Shown here: positions 35,465 to 43,898 of the stretch, piece by piece | Layout of the letters: each line of letters begins with the position of its first letter | How positions within the stretch are numbered: position 1 is the first letter of the stretch | Origin: Acidobacterium sp049965615 | Lineage (GTDB): Bacteria > Acidobacteriota > Terriglobia > Terriglobales > Acidobacteriaceae | Direction of reading: 5' to 3' | Length of the DNA stretch: 43,969 nt | Assembly (NCBI GenBank): GCA_049965615.1 | Contig: JBMFWD010000026.1 | Location: forward strand, 1-43,969 | Made by a program: the position numbers and the translations under genes | Notes under the pieces: generated by a model | Databases searched by the model: none | The model's input: the letters and a program-made list of their open reading frames with translations, nothing else | Told to the model about the DNA's origin: nothing

Positions 35465-36388
35465 ATGGCCACCTATCCCATACTCCCCTTCGTACCGCAG
35501 GACGTCAGCGCAATCCCTGTGGAAGTAAAGCCGCTTCACCCCGAGGATTCAGCCCGCAGGCTGTCCCTGCATGGGCATTTATTTTTTGAGATGTTGGTGG
35601 TGACCGCTGGATCCGGCGCCATTACGCTCGACGGCATACAACATCAAGCCTCGCCGGGGTGTGTCTTCACCATTCCACCCTTCCTGCCCCACGACGTAAG
35701 CAAGCTCGGAAGCTCCAGCGGCTGGGCATTACTCTTCCTCCCTGCTGGTGTCGCCGAAACCTCGCAGGCAACCTCCGGATTGAGCCTCCTCGATAACATT
35801 CCACTCGGCATGGCCTTCGACCAATTCAGAAATCTCCAGTCCCCGGATGTACCGCTTCATCTCGAGGACGATTCCCTCGCCAAGGTCGAACAACTGTGCA
35901 GGAAAATTCATGCGGAATTGCAAGGCCGCGCGTATGGATATGACTTCGCGGTGCGCGCTGCACTGCAACTCATCCTCGTTGAGGTGGGCCGTGCCGCAGG
36001 ACCTGTTGGAACCGCCAGTCAAGAGGATGCCCATATCGAACAGCGCGCGCTCATCGCACGCGTGTTCAAAGATATTGATCAGCATTTCAACACTGAGCCT
36101 TCACTGGCCCGCGCCGCCCGCCGTCTCGGGCTTAGTGCAGGACACCTCACCACGCGGCTTCGTCGTTTGACAGGACGCACCTACGGCGACTGGGTTGTCG
36201 AAAGGAAAATGATGGAAGCACGGCATCGGCTTGCCTATTCCAGTCAAACTCTCGCCGAAATTGCAGACCACATTGGTTATGAGAGCCTCGAAAGCTTCAT
36301 CCGCCGCTTTCGCGCGCATCACTCAACCACTCCCAGCCGCTGGCGCCAGAAGATACGACAAGAGAGGAACCCTCAAGAGTCCGCATAG
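35465..36388 (+). CDS. AraC-family transcriptional regulator
   Basis: This 307-residue regulator has an N-terminal cupin sensor domain (HLFFEMLVVTAGSGAITLDG, GCVFTIPPFLPHDV) and a C-terminal pair of HTH motifs (LARAARRLGLSAGHLTTRLRR; LAEIADHIGYESLESFIRRFR ending in PSRWRQ). It binds a small effector and probably controls nearby genes such as the MBL-fold gene. I use the ATG at 35465; the frame could start at 35336, but that extension lacks family character and would span the palindrome. Its codon use is less GC-biased than that of its neighbours, as in the MBL-fold gene. Confidence 0.88.
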   Translation: MATYPILPFVPQDVSAIPVEVKPLHPEDSARRLSLHGHLFFEMLVVTAGSGAITLDGIQHQASPGCVFTIPPFLPHDVSKLGSSSGWALLFLPAGVAETSQATSGLSLLDNIPLGMAFDQFRNLQSPDVPLHLEDDSLAKVEQLCRKIHAELQGRAYGYDFAVRAALQLILVEVGRAAGPVGTASQEDAHIEQRALIARVFKDIDQHFNTEPSLARAARRLGLSAGHLTTRLRRLTGRTYGDWVVERKMMEARHRLAYSSQTLAEIADHIGYESLESFIRRFRAHHSTTPSRWRQKIRQERNPQESA

Positions 36389-36435
36389 CCGCCCCCGGCT
36401 TCCGTCAACGGATGCCGAAAACCCAGGCAACCGGC

Positions 36436-37557
36436 CTAAACCAGCGCCATAGCCCGAATCTCTTCCTTCCGCACCGTCAACCGCTCCACCAGGTCCTCAC
36501 GCACCTCGTACCCGCGCCCAGGCGTTTGCGGAACCACAATCTCACCCGCCGCGCTCACCTCCACCGCAGGCTCAATAATGTCCTCCGCCCAGTACCGCTT
36601 CGAAGCGCTCACATCTCCGGGCAGCGTAAAGTTTTCGAGCGAAGACAACGCAATATTGTGCGACCGTCCTACACCCGTCTCCAGCATTCCGCCGCACCAC
36701 ACCGGAATCCCGCGCTCCTGCGCCACATTATGCACCGCAATCGCCTCGCTGAAGCCGCCCACGCGCCCATTCTTGATGTTGATAATCCGGCACGATTCCA
36801 TTTCAATCGCCGCCAGCGCATCCCGCCGGTTCCGAATCGACTCATCCAGGCAAATCGGAGTAGACAGCCGCTTCTGCAGCATCGAGTGGAAATAAAAATC
36901 GTCCGACCACAACGGCTGCTCAATCATCAGCAGTTCAAACTGGTCGAACGATGCAATGTGATCCGCATCCTTCAAACGGTATGCTGAGTTGGCATCGCAG
37001 CTCAGCAGAATATCAGGCCACCGCTTGCGCACGGCCTCAAACACGTGCACATCCCAGCCTGGCTTGCACTTCAGCTTGATCCGCTGATACCCCGCCGCCA
37101 GTTCCTTCTCTACCTCCGCCAGTTGCTCCTCCAGCGTCGGCTGTATCCCAATCGAAACCCCGCAGGCAATCGTCTCTCGCACCCCGCCCAGCAAATCCGC
37201 CAGCGGAATCCTTTTCATCTGCGCCTCGGCGTCCCACACCGCATTCTCCAGCGCGGCCTTTGCCATGCGGTGTCCGCGCACCTGCTTGAAGATCCCCGGG
37301 CACTTCCCTCCATGCTCCGGATCAGCCGCCGCCAGTTCCGGCGCAAGCTCCTGCGTCATCACCATCCACGCCGTGTCCACCGTTTCGTCAGAGAAGTAAG
37401 GATGCTCCCCCGCAACGCACTCGCCCCAGCCCGTGTATCCCTCGGCCTTCAGTTCCACCAGCAGAATCCGCCGGTCGGTCGTCGCGCCAAAACTCGTCAC
37501 AAACGGCTTCACTAACGGCATCCGCAGCTCTCGAAGCGTAATCGAATCGATCTTCAT
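36436..37557 (-). CDS. menC: MenC-like enolase: o-succinylbenzoate synthase / N-succinylamino acid racemase
   Basis: This 373-residue enolase-superfamily enzyme has the catalytic pair RIKLKCKPG, metal ligands in LLSCDANSAY, MIEQPL and CLDESI, and the second Lys in NIKNGRVGG. It matches MenC/NSAR enzymes, which make o-succinylbenzoate for menaquinone or racemise N-succinylamino acids. I start it at MKIDSITLREL (37557); the longer frame covers the upstream gene. It directly follows a GNAT acyltransferase gene (10-base gap), as in the N-succinyl D-to-L amino acid route of some bacteria, so racemase activity is at least as likely. Confidence 0.9.
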   Translation of the reverse strand: MKIDSITLRELRMPLVKPFVTSFGATTDRRILLVELKAEGYTGWGECVAGEHPYFSDETVDTAWMVMTQELAPELAAADPEHGGKCPGIFKQVRGHRMAKAALENAVWDAEAQMKRIPLADLLGGVRETIACGVSIGIQPTLEEQLAEVEKELAAGYQRIKLKCKPGWDVHVFEAVRKRWPDILLSCDANSAYRLKDADHIASFDQFELLMIEQPLWSDDFYFHSMLQKRLSTPICLDESIRNRRDALAAIEMESCRIINIKNGRVGGFSEAIAVHNVAQERGIPVWCGGMLETGVGRSHNIALSSLENFTLPGDVSASKRYWAEDIIEPAVEVSAAGEIVVPQTPGRGYEVREDLVERLTVRKEEIRAMALV

Positions 37558-37567
37558 AAAACGTCTT

Positions 37568-38386
37568 TCATCCTGTCCATTCTGCGAGTTCGTAAATCCC
37601 GTTGCCCTGCTCGTCGCGCACAAAGCCCACCACCGCAAGCCCTGCGGCAAACGCGCGCTCAAACTGTTTCCGGTTTTCCTCCTGCACTTCCCGCGCCCGC
37701 GCAACCTCGCCTGCAGCCTTCCAGGCACTCATTGCGGCGGGAATCATAATGCGCTCCTTCACTGGGGGCAAAGGCTCAGAATCCCCCCCTATCCGGCTGG
37801 CCACCCGCTTCGAATCCAGGTGCCACTCCGCCAACAGGCGATCCGTGGGAAGTCCATTCTGCAGACGCGATGAGGATACACCATAAAAGTCCGCCAAATA
37901 CCGTCTCGCCACCACCCCCAGCCTGTGGATATTCAGATGCGCATTCTTGCCCTCCAGAGGATCAAACGTCCATTCCATCCGGTCAATTCCGCGCGCCAGC
38001 GCTTCCTCCCGCTGCGCCAGCTTCAGCCTCTGCCCCAACCCGGAATCCCGCCACTCCGGCTCCACCGCCAGCATGTGCGAGTGCAGATACGCCGCTGGAA
38101 CTCTGCTTTCCCCCGCCTTCCGCTCCTTCACGCCCGGCAGAGCCATGGCGAAACCCACCATCCGGCCACCCTCCGGCATAAACGCCCCGATCACCTGCCC
38201 GCCAATATGCCGCGCCACAATAAAAGCCCGTCGCGGAATAATGTCATTCCCCTCATATCCCCAGGTCTCGCCCTGCAGCCGCACGCAATCCGCCATCTCC
38301 TCCAGCGTCACGCACTCACGCACCTCCACCTGCCGCCCGTTCCGCAGCGTAACCCTCCGCGCTTCCATCCGGATCGCTTCACCCAT
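37568..38386 (-). CDS. GNAT acyltransferase linked to MenC/NSAR
   Basis: This 272-residue protein belongs to the large GNAT type found beside NSAR genes. VRECVTLEEMADCVRLQ starts the fold, HSHMLAVEPEWRDSGLGQRLKLAQRE holds the acyl-CoA pyrophosphate loop (SGLGQRL) and MEWTFDPLEGKNAHLNIHRLG follows. It probably succinylates or acetylates an amino acid, the product then being epimerised by the neighbouring MenC-like enzyme (inference from known gene pairs). I prefer the ATG at 38386, which overlaps mazG by eight bases, over a TTG at 38395. Confidence 0.88.
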   Translation of the reverse strand: MGEAIRMEARRVTLRNGRQVEVRECVTLEEMADCVRLQGETWGYEGNDIIPRRAFIVARHIGGQVIGAFMPEGGRMVGFAMALPGVKERKAGESRVPAAYLHSHMLAVEPEWRDSGLGQRLKLAQREEALARGIDRMEWTFDPLEGKNAHLNIHRLGVVARRYLADFYGVSSSRLQNGLPTDRLLAEWHLDSKRVASRIGGDSEPLPPVKERIMIPAAMSAWKAAGEVARAREVQEENRKQFERAFAAGLAVVGFVRDEQGNGIYELAEWTG

Positions 38387-39242
38387 CCCGGCCAACCTCT
38401 TCCGTCGCTCCCCGCCGCTTCGCCTCCGACCACAGCGCCTCCAACTGCTCCAGGCTCAAATCCTCCAGCGGCTCCCCGCTCGTCTCCTCCATCGCCGCAA
38501 ATCTCCGCCGAAATTTAGCATTCGCATCCCGCAGCGCCATCTCCGGATCCACCTTCAGGTGCCGCGCCAGGTTAACCACCGTAAATAACAGATCCCCAAC
38601 CTCTTCCGCCACTTTCGCCTGCTCCGGAGCAGCCTCCAGCTCGGCCTCAATCTCCGCCGTCTCTTCCCGAACCTTGCTCAGCAGCCCGCTCACATCGGGC
38701 CAGTCAAAACCCACCTTCGCCGCCTTCGATCCCAGCTTCGCAGCCTCCGCCAACGCCGGCATCGAGCGCGGAACAGCATCCAGCAAACCCTCCTCACCGG
38801 TGCCCGCCTGCTTCTTCTCGTGCTTCTTGATCTCTTCCCAGTTCCGCAGAACCTGCCCCGAGTCAATTCCCTCGGTCTCCATCCCCCCGGCCCGATTTCC
38901 CGCCGCAGCCGCCGCCTCATCCCCAAACACATGAGGATGCCGCCGCACCAGCTTCCGGTTCAGCGTCTCCACTACGTCTGCAATCGAGAAATGCCCAGGC
39001 TCATCGGCCATCTGCGCATAGAAAAGAACCTGCAGCAGCAGATCCCCCAGCTCGCCTTTCAGCTCCTCCCAGTCCTCGCGCTCAATCGCGTCGAAAACCT
39101 CATACACCTCTTCCAGCGTGTACTTCCGGATCGTCGAAAAGCTCTGCTCCCGGTCCCACGGGCAACCATCAGGTCCCCTCAGCCGCGCCATGATCGCTAC
39201 AGCCTCGGCAAAGCGCTTACCCGCCTCGTCAGTCGCTCCCAT
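38379..39242 (-). CDS. mazG: Nucleoside triphosphate pyrophosphohydrolase MazG
   Basis: This 287-residue protein has two MazG domains. The first has CPWDREQSFSTIRKYTLEEVYEVF and ELKGELGDLLLQVLFYA; the second has KVREETAEIEAELE and VAEEVGDLLFTVVNLARH, with the ExxE metal-binding helices in both. It hydrolyses (d)NTPs to monophosphates and can lower ppGpp or aberrant nucleotides in other species (known). It is the first gene of a three-gene minus-strand run with the GNAT and MenC-like genes and is divergent from the prepilin peptidase gene. Confidence 0.95.
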   Translation of the reverse strand: MGATDEAGKRFAEAVAIMARLRGPDGCPWDREQSFSTIRKYTLEEVYEVFDAIEREDWEELKGELGDLLLQVLFYAQMADEPGHFSIADVVETLNRKLVRRHPHVFGDEAAAAAGNRAGGMETEGIDSGQVLRNWEEIKKHEKKQAGTGEEGLLDAVPRSMPALAEAAKLGSKAAKVGFDWPDVSGLLSKVREETAEIEAELEAAPEQAKVAEEVGDLLFTVVNLARHLKVDPEMALRDANAKFRRRFAAMEETSGEPLEDLSLEQLEALWSEAKRRGATEEVGRDG

Positions 39243-39302
39243 ATGCCTCTACTTTAATCCACATCCCGCACCCTCACACGCAGACCAAACCGCGCAACCC
39301 TC

Positions 39303-39308
39303 TATACT
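39303..39308 (+). promoter_or_regulatory. Candidate -10 element of the prepilin peptidase gene
   Basis: TATACT ends seven bases before the GTG start codon. Transcription would then start at the first codon and the message would be leaderless. No Shine-Dalgarno is present in the short gap. Confidence 0.4.
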
Positions 39309-39315
39309 TCCCTCT

Positions 39316-40110
39316 GTGCAGATCTTTCTCTCCGTTTTTGTCTTCGTCATAGGACTCGTCTTCGGCAGCTTCCTCAATGTGCTCATCTCACGCCTGCCCT
39401 TCCATGAGTCCATCGTCCGCCCGCGCTCCCGCTGCCCGCACTGCCAGCGCCCCATTCCACCGCTCGAAAACATTCCCGTCCTAAGCTGGATCTTCCTCCG
39501 CGCCCGCTGCCGTGGCTGCCGCCAGCCCATCGCCTGGCGCTATCCCGCCATCGAGCTCTCCACCGGCCTGCTCTTCGTGCTCTGCCAGCTCAGCTTCGGC
39601 ATCACCCGCGTCGGCATCTTCGCCATGATCCTCTGCTTCCTGCTTCTCGGCCTCGCCGCCACCGACGCGGAAACCCTCACCCTCCCCAACACCCTTACCT
39701 ATCCCGGTATAGCCCTCGGCCTCATCTACACCGCCTCCATACCCCGCGCGCTCGTCAGCTTCCGCATCTCCGACGTCGCCAGTTCCCTTTTCTCCGCCAT
39801 CGGCTTCGCCCTGCTCATCCTCGGCATCCGCTGGGTCTACCTCAAGCTCCGCCACGTCGAAGGACTCGGCATCGGCGACGCAAAACTCATGGCCATGATC
39901 GCCACCTGGATGGGTCCCCTCCTCACCGCCGAAGTCTTCTTCATCGGAGTCTTCGCCGCCGCCCTCTACGGAATCCTCATCCTCATCGCCCAGCGCGGAC
40001 GCGGCATGCAGACGCAGCTCCCGCTCGGCTCCTTCCTCTGCGGAGCCGCCATCTTCGTCCTCTTTCAAGGCCAGGGAATCTTAAAGTGGTACTTGCAGTT
40101 CTTCCGCTAA
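39316..40110 (+). CDS. pilD: Prepilin peptidase (type IV leader peptidase)
   Basis: This 264-residue membrane protease has the N-terminal VFGSFLNVLISRLP, a zinc ribbon CPHC...CRGC and several helices. Catalytic Asp residues lie in AATDAETLTLPN and GLGIGDAKLM. It cleaves the leader of type IV pilins or type II secretion pseudopilins and N-methylates the new end (known). I start at the GTG at 39316 (VQIFLSVFVFVIG); the frame is open upstream, but that part is antisense to mazG. No pilin gene is nearby. Confidence 0.93.
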   Translation: MQIFLSVFVFVIGLVFGSFLNVLISRLPFHESIVRPRSRCPHCQRPIPPLENIPVLSWIFLRARCRGCRQPIAWRYPAIELSTGLLFVLCQLSFGITRVGIFAMILCFLLLGLAATDAETLTLPNTLTYPGIALGLIYTASIPRALVSFRISDVASSLFSAIGFALLILGIRWVYLKLRHVEGLGIGDAKLMAMIATWMGPLLTAEVFFIGVFAAALYGILILIAQRGRGMQTQLPLGSFLCGAAIFVLFQGQGILKWYLQFFR

Positions 40111-40130
40111 GTTGCAACAAATCATCGAAG

Positions 40131-40204
40131 TAACTATCCCCCGGCAAAGCCGGAGGCTTTATGCGATCGGCCCCTCAAAGGGGCCTGAACGCACACTGCG
40201 GCAG
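40131..40204 (+). repeat. Double-hairpin interspersed repeat, copy 1
   Basis: The 74-base element holds two hairpins, CCGGC-AAA-GCCGG and GGCCCCT-CAA-AGGGGCC, joined by CTTTATGCGATC, and ends GAACGCACACTGCGGCAG. It begins 20 bases after the prepilin peptidase stop. A second copy at 43896-43969 differs at two positions. It is a REP-like family by structure. Confidence 0.8.
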
Positions 40205-40330
40205 GCTCGCTTTTGCGTCTTCCGCCCCCAGGCTTCGTAACAAGGGCACGACTTTAGTCGGGCCGTAAGTGCAGCAAAAAAACTGGGGCTTTAGCCTCTG
40301 CCAAAGCTGGCGCAATGAGTTCTTCAACAG
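40205..40330. repeat. Further hairpin-rich intergenic sequence
   Basis: After copy 1 the DNA holds CGACTTTAGTCG within GGGCACGACTTTAGTCGGGCC and then GGGGCTTTAGCCTC, both short stem-loops with TTTA turns. This style of repeat is frequent between genes in Acidobacteriota genomes as far as I recall. I see no gene between 40111 and 40390. Confidence 0.5.
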
Positions 40331-40390
40331 GCTCTTACGCAAATTGCCCGCCTGAAACTGCCTGCGCCCATTCCCGGAATTGTCAAACTT

Positions 40391-40942
40391 CTACTGCCTC
40401 CCCGGCATTGCCGGGGGTTCTTCATTGGCGAATAGTGCCTTCACCTGCTTCAGGTGATGCAACCCATGCACACGGTGGAAGCGCCGCCACTGCCGCGCCG
40501 TCAGCGGACCAAAAATAAAGTGCATGCCCACCGCATTCGGGCCAAACTTCGCCTCACACTCGGTCAGAACCCCATCCATCTCCGCCAGTCCCGCCCGCAA
40601 CTCCGCCACCAGTTCCTCGCCATTCTTTGCCTCCCAGCCGGCCTTCTCCGGCAGCGTAAACTCCGGCGCCTTCACCCCACGCGGAAAAAATCCCCGCCCA
40701 ATCACCACCCACTGCAGAAAACGCTGCGTCAGCGTCTCCAGCTCACCCACCGGCTGCCCCGTTTCCAGCCTCCTGCTCAGCAGTTGCCCGGTGGACCGGT
40801 ACGTCATCACCAGGTGCGCCACAATCTGCTGCGCATCCCACCGCCGCGCATCCCCGCCCGGATGCCGCTGGCAATCCTCCACCGTTCGCCCGTTCAGCTC
40901 CGCCTCAAAACCCCTCACCACCGCTTCCAGATCAGCATCCAT
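40391..40942 (-). CDS. DinB-like (DUF1569-type) protein
   Basis: This 183-residue protein is helical and fits the DinB/YfiT-like four-helix bundle: GGDARRWDAQQIVAHLVMTYRST is the first metal-His region, FGPLTARQWRRFHRVHGLHHLKQV the last, with several His residues that could bind a metal. Related proteins include DUF1569 and thiol-dependent transferases; activity is unknown. I use the ATG at 40942, which has GGGAGG seven bases upstream, rather than 40957. It follows P450 on the same strand after 66 bases. Confidence 0.78.
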   Translation of the reverse strand: MDADLEAVVRGFEAELNGRTVEDCQRHPGGDARRWDAQQIVAHLVMTYRSTGQLLSRRLETGQPVGELETLTQRFLQWVVIGRGFFPRGVKAPEFTLPEKAGWEAKNGEELVAELRAGLAEMDGVLTECEAKFGPNAVGMHFIFGPLTARQWRRFHRVHGLHHLKQVKALFANEEPPAMPGRQ

Positions 40943-41008
40943 CGGCCAGCCTCCCACTCGCTGCCGCCAACACTAACTCCTCTGTCCCCACCCGGCAAAG
41001 CAAAATCC

Positions 41009-42409
41009 TCAGCCCCGCCGCTCCACCCTCACCCGCACCGGCCCCTTCGGACGAAGCGTCACCTCCGGAGCCAGCTTCGGCTCCTCCTCCGTCACCGGAA
41101 CCAGCCGCCAATCCTGCACAATCGCCGCCAGCGCCAGCACGCCTTCCATCCACGCCAGCCCCTCGCCAATGCACTGCCGGTTCCCCGCTCCAAACGGAAA
41201 ATAAGCCATCCGCAGCCGCCCCGCCTTCGCCGCATCCGTAAATCGCTCCGGATCAAACTGCAACGGCTCCGGGAAAAACCGCGCATCCCGGTGAATCGCA
41301 AACTGCGGCGCCACCAGCACAGTCCCTTTCTTAATCCTGATCCCCCGGTACTCGTACTCCTCCGCCGCCGTCCGCGCCGTCACCCACACCGGCGGATAAA
41401 GCCGCATCGTCTCCGCAAACACCCGCTCGGCAAACTTCAACTCTCCGTAATCCGCCGCGCTCGGAACCCCTCCGCCCAGCACCCTCCGGCAGTCCTCCGC
41501 CAGCGCATCCTGCGCCTCCGGATGCCGCGCCAGCAGCCACAGCGCAAAGCCCATCGCATTCGCACCTGTCTCATGCCCGGCCAGCATCGCCGTCAGGCAC
41601 TCATCCCGAACCTGCTCGTCGCTCATCCTTCGGTCCTGCTCGGCCACGCCCGCCTCGGCCTCATCATCCACCGCCGCCAGCAGCATGCTCAGCAAATCCC
41701 CGCGGTCTCCCGGCTCCGCACGCCGCTCCCGAATCATCCCGTAGATCAATCCGTCCAGCTCCGCCTTCGCCCGCCGAATCCGCGTCATCGCCGGAACCGG
41801 CAGCGACAGTATCAGCTCCGGAAAAGGCAGAAACGCCAGCGGCAAAAATCCCATAAACGAATCCACCGCGTCAGAGATCCGGCGCACATCCCGCTCCACA
41901 TCCAGGTCAAACAGCGTCTTGCCCACAATCCGCAGCGCCAGCAGCAGCATGTCCTCATGCGCGTCGCGAACTTCGCCATGCTTCCACCCCGCCGTCAGCT
42001 CGCTGGTAAACCGCGCAATCACATCCCCGTAAGCCGCAATCCGCTGCCTGTGGAACGCCGGCTGCGCCAGCCGCCTCTGCCGCATGTGCAGCGGCTCTTC
42101 GCTCGTCAGCAACCCCTCGCCCAGCACCAGCTTCGACCGCTGCATCACAATGTTCCGGTGATGATGCCGCGCATCCCGCACCAGCATTTCCTGCACCAGC
42201 TCCGGGTGATTAAACTGAAACAAATCCCGCCCCGGAATCCGCAGGTACACCAGATCCCCGAACTCCCGCGCATTCCGCTCCAGCGTCCGCGCCGCATCCA
42301 GCTTGAAAGCCTCGCCGCGCACCAGCGGCCCCCAGAATCCCGGCCCCGCAGGCACACGCCCACCTCTCCGCCAACGAATCTCCGGCGCAACTGCCCTCGT
42401 ATCCACCAT
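41009..42409 (-). CDS. Cytochrome P450
   Basis: This 466-residue heme monooxygenase has the oxygen-activating I-helix AGHET, the ExxR motif in ETMRLYPP and the heme-ligand loop FPFGAGNRQCIGEGLA with the axial Cys. PAFHRQRI and the ELVQEMLVRDARHHHRN N-terminal part are usual for soluble bacterial P450s of the CYP102/110-like group. Substrate and redox partner are unknown; no ferredoxin gene lies nearby. It sits between an exported TPR gene and a DinB-like gene, all minus strand. Confidence 0.95.
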   Translation of the reverse strand: MVDTRAVAPEIRWRRGGRVPAGPGFWGPLVRGEAFKLDAARTLERNAREFGDLVYLRIPGRDLFQFNHPELVQEMLVRDARHHHRNIVMQRSKLVLGEGLLTSEEPLHMRQRRLAQPAFHRQRIAAYGDVIARFTSELTAGWKHGEVRDAHEDMLLLALRIVGKTLFDLDVERDVRRISDAVDSFMGFLPLAFLPFPELILSLPVPAMTRIRRAKAELDGLIYGMIRERRAEPGDRGDLLSMLLAAVDDEAEAGVAEQDRRMSDEQVRDECLTAMLAGHETGANAMGFALWLLARHPEAQDALAEDCRRVLGGGVPSAADYGELKFAERVFAETMRLYPPVWVTARTAAEEYEYRGIRIKKGTVLVAPQFAIHRDARFFPEPLQFDPERFTDAAKAGRLRMAYFPFGAGNRQCIGEGLAWMEGVLALAAIVQDWRLVPVTEEEPKLAPEVTLRPKGPVRVRVERRG

Positions 42410-42489
42410 GTCTTCCGAGTCTATCCGCCCACGCCACCCCTCACGCCGCGGCCTTCCATCAAATCAAAACCGCACCACCCACTCCCGCG

Positions 42490-43353
42490 CTACTGCTTCC
42501 CGGCCAGCCGCTTCAGCGCCTTCAGCGCATCCTTTGATTCCCTGCCGTTCGGCTTCACATCCAGATACAGCTTGTAGTTCCGGATCGCCTCATCCCGTTT
42601 CCCTAAATGATCCGCCGCCATCGCCAGCCCAATCACCGCATGCAGATCCTGGGGGTCTACCTGCGTCGCTTCCTTAAAGCGCCCGTAAGCGCCCGCCCAG
42701 TCTCCGGAACGCAAATAGAAATTTCCAACCTTGTCATCCTTCTTCGCCAGCTCCGGATCAAACGCCGGCTCTGCCTGCCCCGAATCATTCACCACTGGCC
42801 CATTCCCCAGCGCATTCACGCCCGGCAGCCGCTGGTCGCTCGAGCTGTAATTCCCCTGCTGCGGAGGCGGCTGGTCTTCCGCCTTCTGCCGCGCATCCTG
42901 GGCCGCCCGCGACTGCGCCTCCGGAAACGGATTCGCCTGGGCCGCGCTCGGCTCCGGCGCATTCACTCCGTTCGCCTTCTGCTGCGCGGCCTCCGACTTC
43001 CCCATCGGAAACGCATTTTGCGACGCATTCTCCGGCGGCTGCGCATAAGAGCTGTTGCTCTTCACCGCCTTGCACTTTCCATGCGAGCAGGTAATCGAGC
43101 CCTTCACCGTCTTCGGCATCGGCGGATCAATATTGCTCGGCGAGCCCGGCGCAAACGGAGCCATCTGCGACGCAGGCGGCAACCCATCCCCGGTGCAGGG
43201 ATCAAACGGCGCCGGCTTCGCCTGGCTCGTCCCAGCCTGTTTCTGGCCCTGCTTCTGCCCCTGCGGCTTCTGCGTCTGCTGCGCCCCGGCCGCGCCACTC
43301 GCCGCCAGCGCAGCCGTCAACATCACTCCCAAAAACCATTGCCTGTTCCGCAT
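42490..43353 (-). CDS. Exported TPR protein with low-complexity middle
   Basis: This 287-residue protein has a signal peptide (MRNRQWFLGVMLTAALAASG to AGAQQ), a Gln/Lys/Pro-rich stretch and a long disordered middle rich in Ala, Gln, Pro and Asn. At the C-terminus are two TPR units (VGNFYLRSGDWAGAYGRFKE; LGKRDEAIRNYKLYLDV). A CSHGKC motif lies near residue 95. I start at 43353, since the extra 14 residues to 43395 precede a perfect signal peptide and look spurious. It is probably periplasmic, with an unknown partner, 80 bases from P450. Confidence 0.82.
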   Translation of the reverse strand: MRNRQWFLGVMLTAALAASGAAGAQQTQKPQGQKQGQKQAGTSQAKPAPFDPCTGDGLPPASQMAPFAPGSPSNIDPPMPKTVKGSITCSHGKCKAVKSNSSYAQPPENASQNAFPMGKSEAAQQKANGVNAPEPSAAQANPFPEAQSRAAQDARQKAEDQPPPQQGNYSSSDQRLPGVNALGNGPVVNDSGQAEPAFDPELAKKDDKVGNFYLRSGDWAGAYGRFKEATQVDPQDLHAVIGLAMAADHLGKRDEAIRNYKLYLDVKPNGRESKDALKALKRLAGKQ

Positions 43354-43410
43354 ACCACTATTAGACGCAAAAACCTTTCCCCGTGCACCTTCCACATCCA
43401 GATCTCCCGC

Positions 43411-43416
43411 TATACT
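43411..43416 (+). promoter_or_regulatory. Candidate -10 element of the SET-domain gene
   Basis: TATACT lies 14 bases before the ATG at 43431, giving a leader of about eight bases. No -35 box is obvious. Confidence 0.35.
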
Positions 43417-43430
43417 CGCTTCAATCGCCT

Positions 43431-43898
43431 ATGGGCCTCATCATTCGTTCCTCCTCCATCCACGCTGCCGGCTGCTACACCACCACGCCCATTCGCAAGG
43501 GCACGCACATCGTCGAGTACACCGGACCGCGCATCTCCAAAGACCTCGCCGACCAGAAATACCAGGACTCGCCCACCACCTACCTCTTCGGTGTAGGCGA
43601 CGGCGAGCAGGTCATCGACGGACACGGCACCGCCATGTTCATCAACCACTCCTGCGACCCCAACTGCGAAACCGACGAGTTCGATGGCCGCGTCTGGATC
43701 TGCGCCATCCGCGACATCGCCCCCGGCGAAGAGCTCACCTACGACTACCACCTCTACGACGGCGACGAAGACGAAGCCCGCTGCAACTGCGGCGCAGCCT
43801 CCTGCCGCGGAACCATGTACGCCCCCGACGAAATCAAGCGCCGCCAGCGCCTCGCCCGCAAAGAAGAGCGCAAAAAACACCCCCGCAAACACAAGTAA
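43431..43898 (+). CDS. SET-domain protein with post-SET cysteines
   Basis: This 155-residue protein is an almost minimal SET domain: GCYTTTPIRKGTHIVEYTG, then the active-site MFINHSCDPNCETDEF, ELTYDYHLYDG with the catalytic Tyr, and a post-SET cluster CNCGAASCRGTMY. The tail is strongly basic (RRQRLARKEERKKHPRKHK). SET proteins methylate lysines using S-adenosylmethionine; bacterial targets are mostly unknown. The post-SET cysteines bind zinc in eukaryotic enzymes. The ATG at 43431 is preferred over a GTG at 43383. The stop codon overlaps repeat copy 2. Confidence 0.9.
   Translation: MGLIIRSSSIHAAGCYTTTPIRKGTHIVEYTGPRISKDLADQKYQDSPTTYLFGVGDGEQVIDGHGTAMFINHSCDPNCETDEFDGRVWICAIRDIAPGEELTYDYHLYDGDEDEARCNCGAASCRGTMYAPDEIKRRQRLARKEERKKHPRKHK

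Noticed and set aside
40454..42577. Plus-strand frame of 707 codons opposite DinB-like and P450 genes
   Set aside because: Low-complexity Arg/Pro/His protein covering two genes with clear motifs on the other strand.
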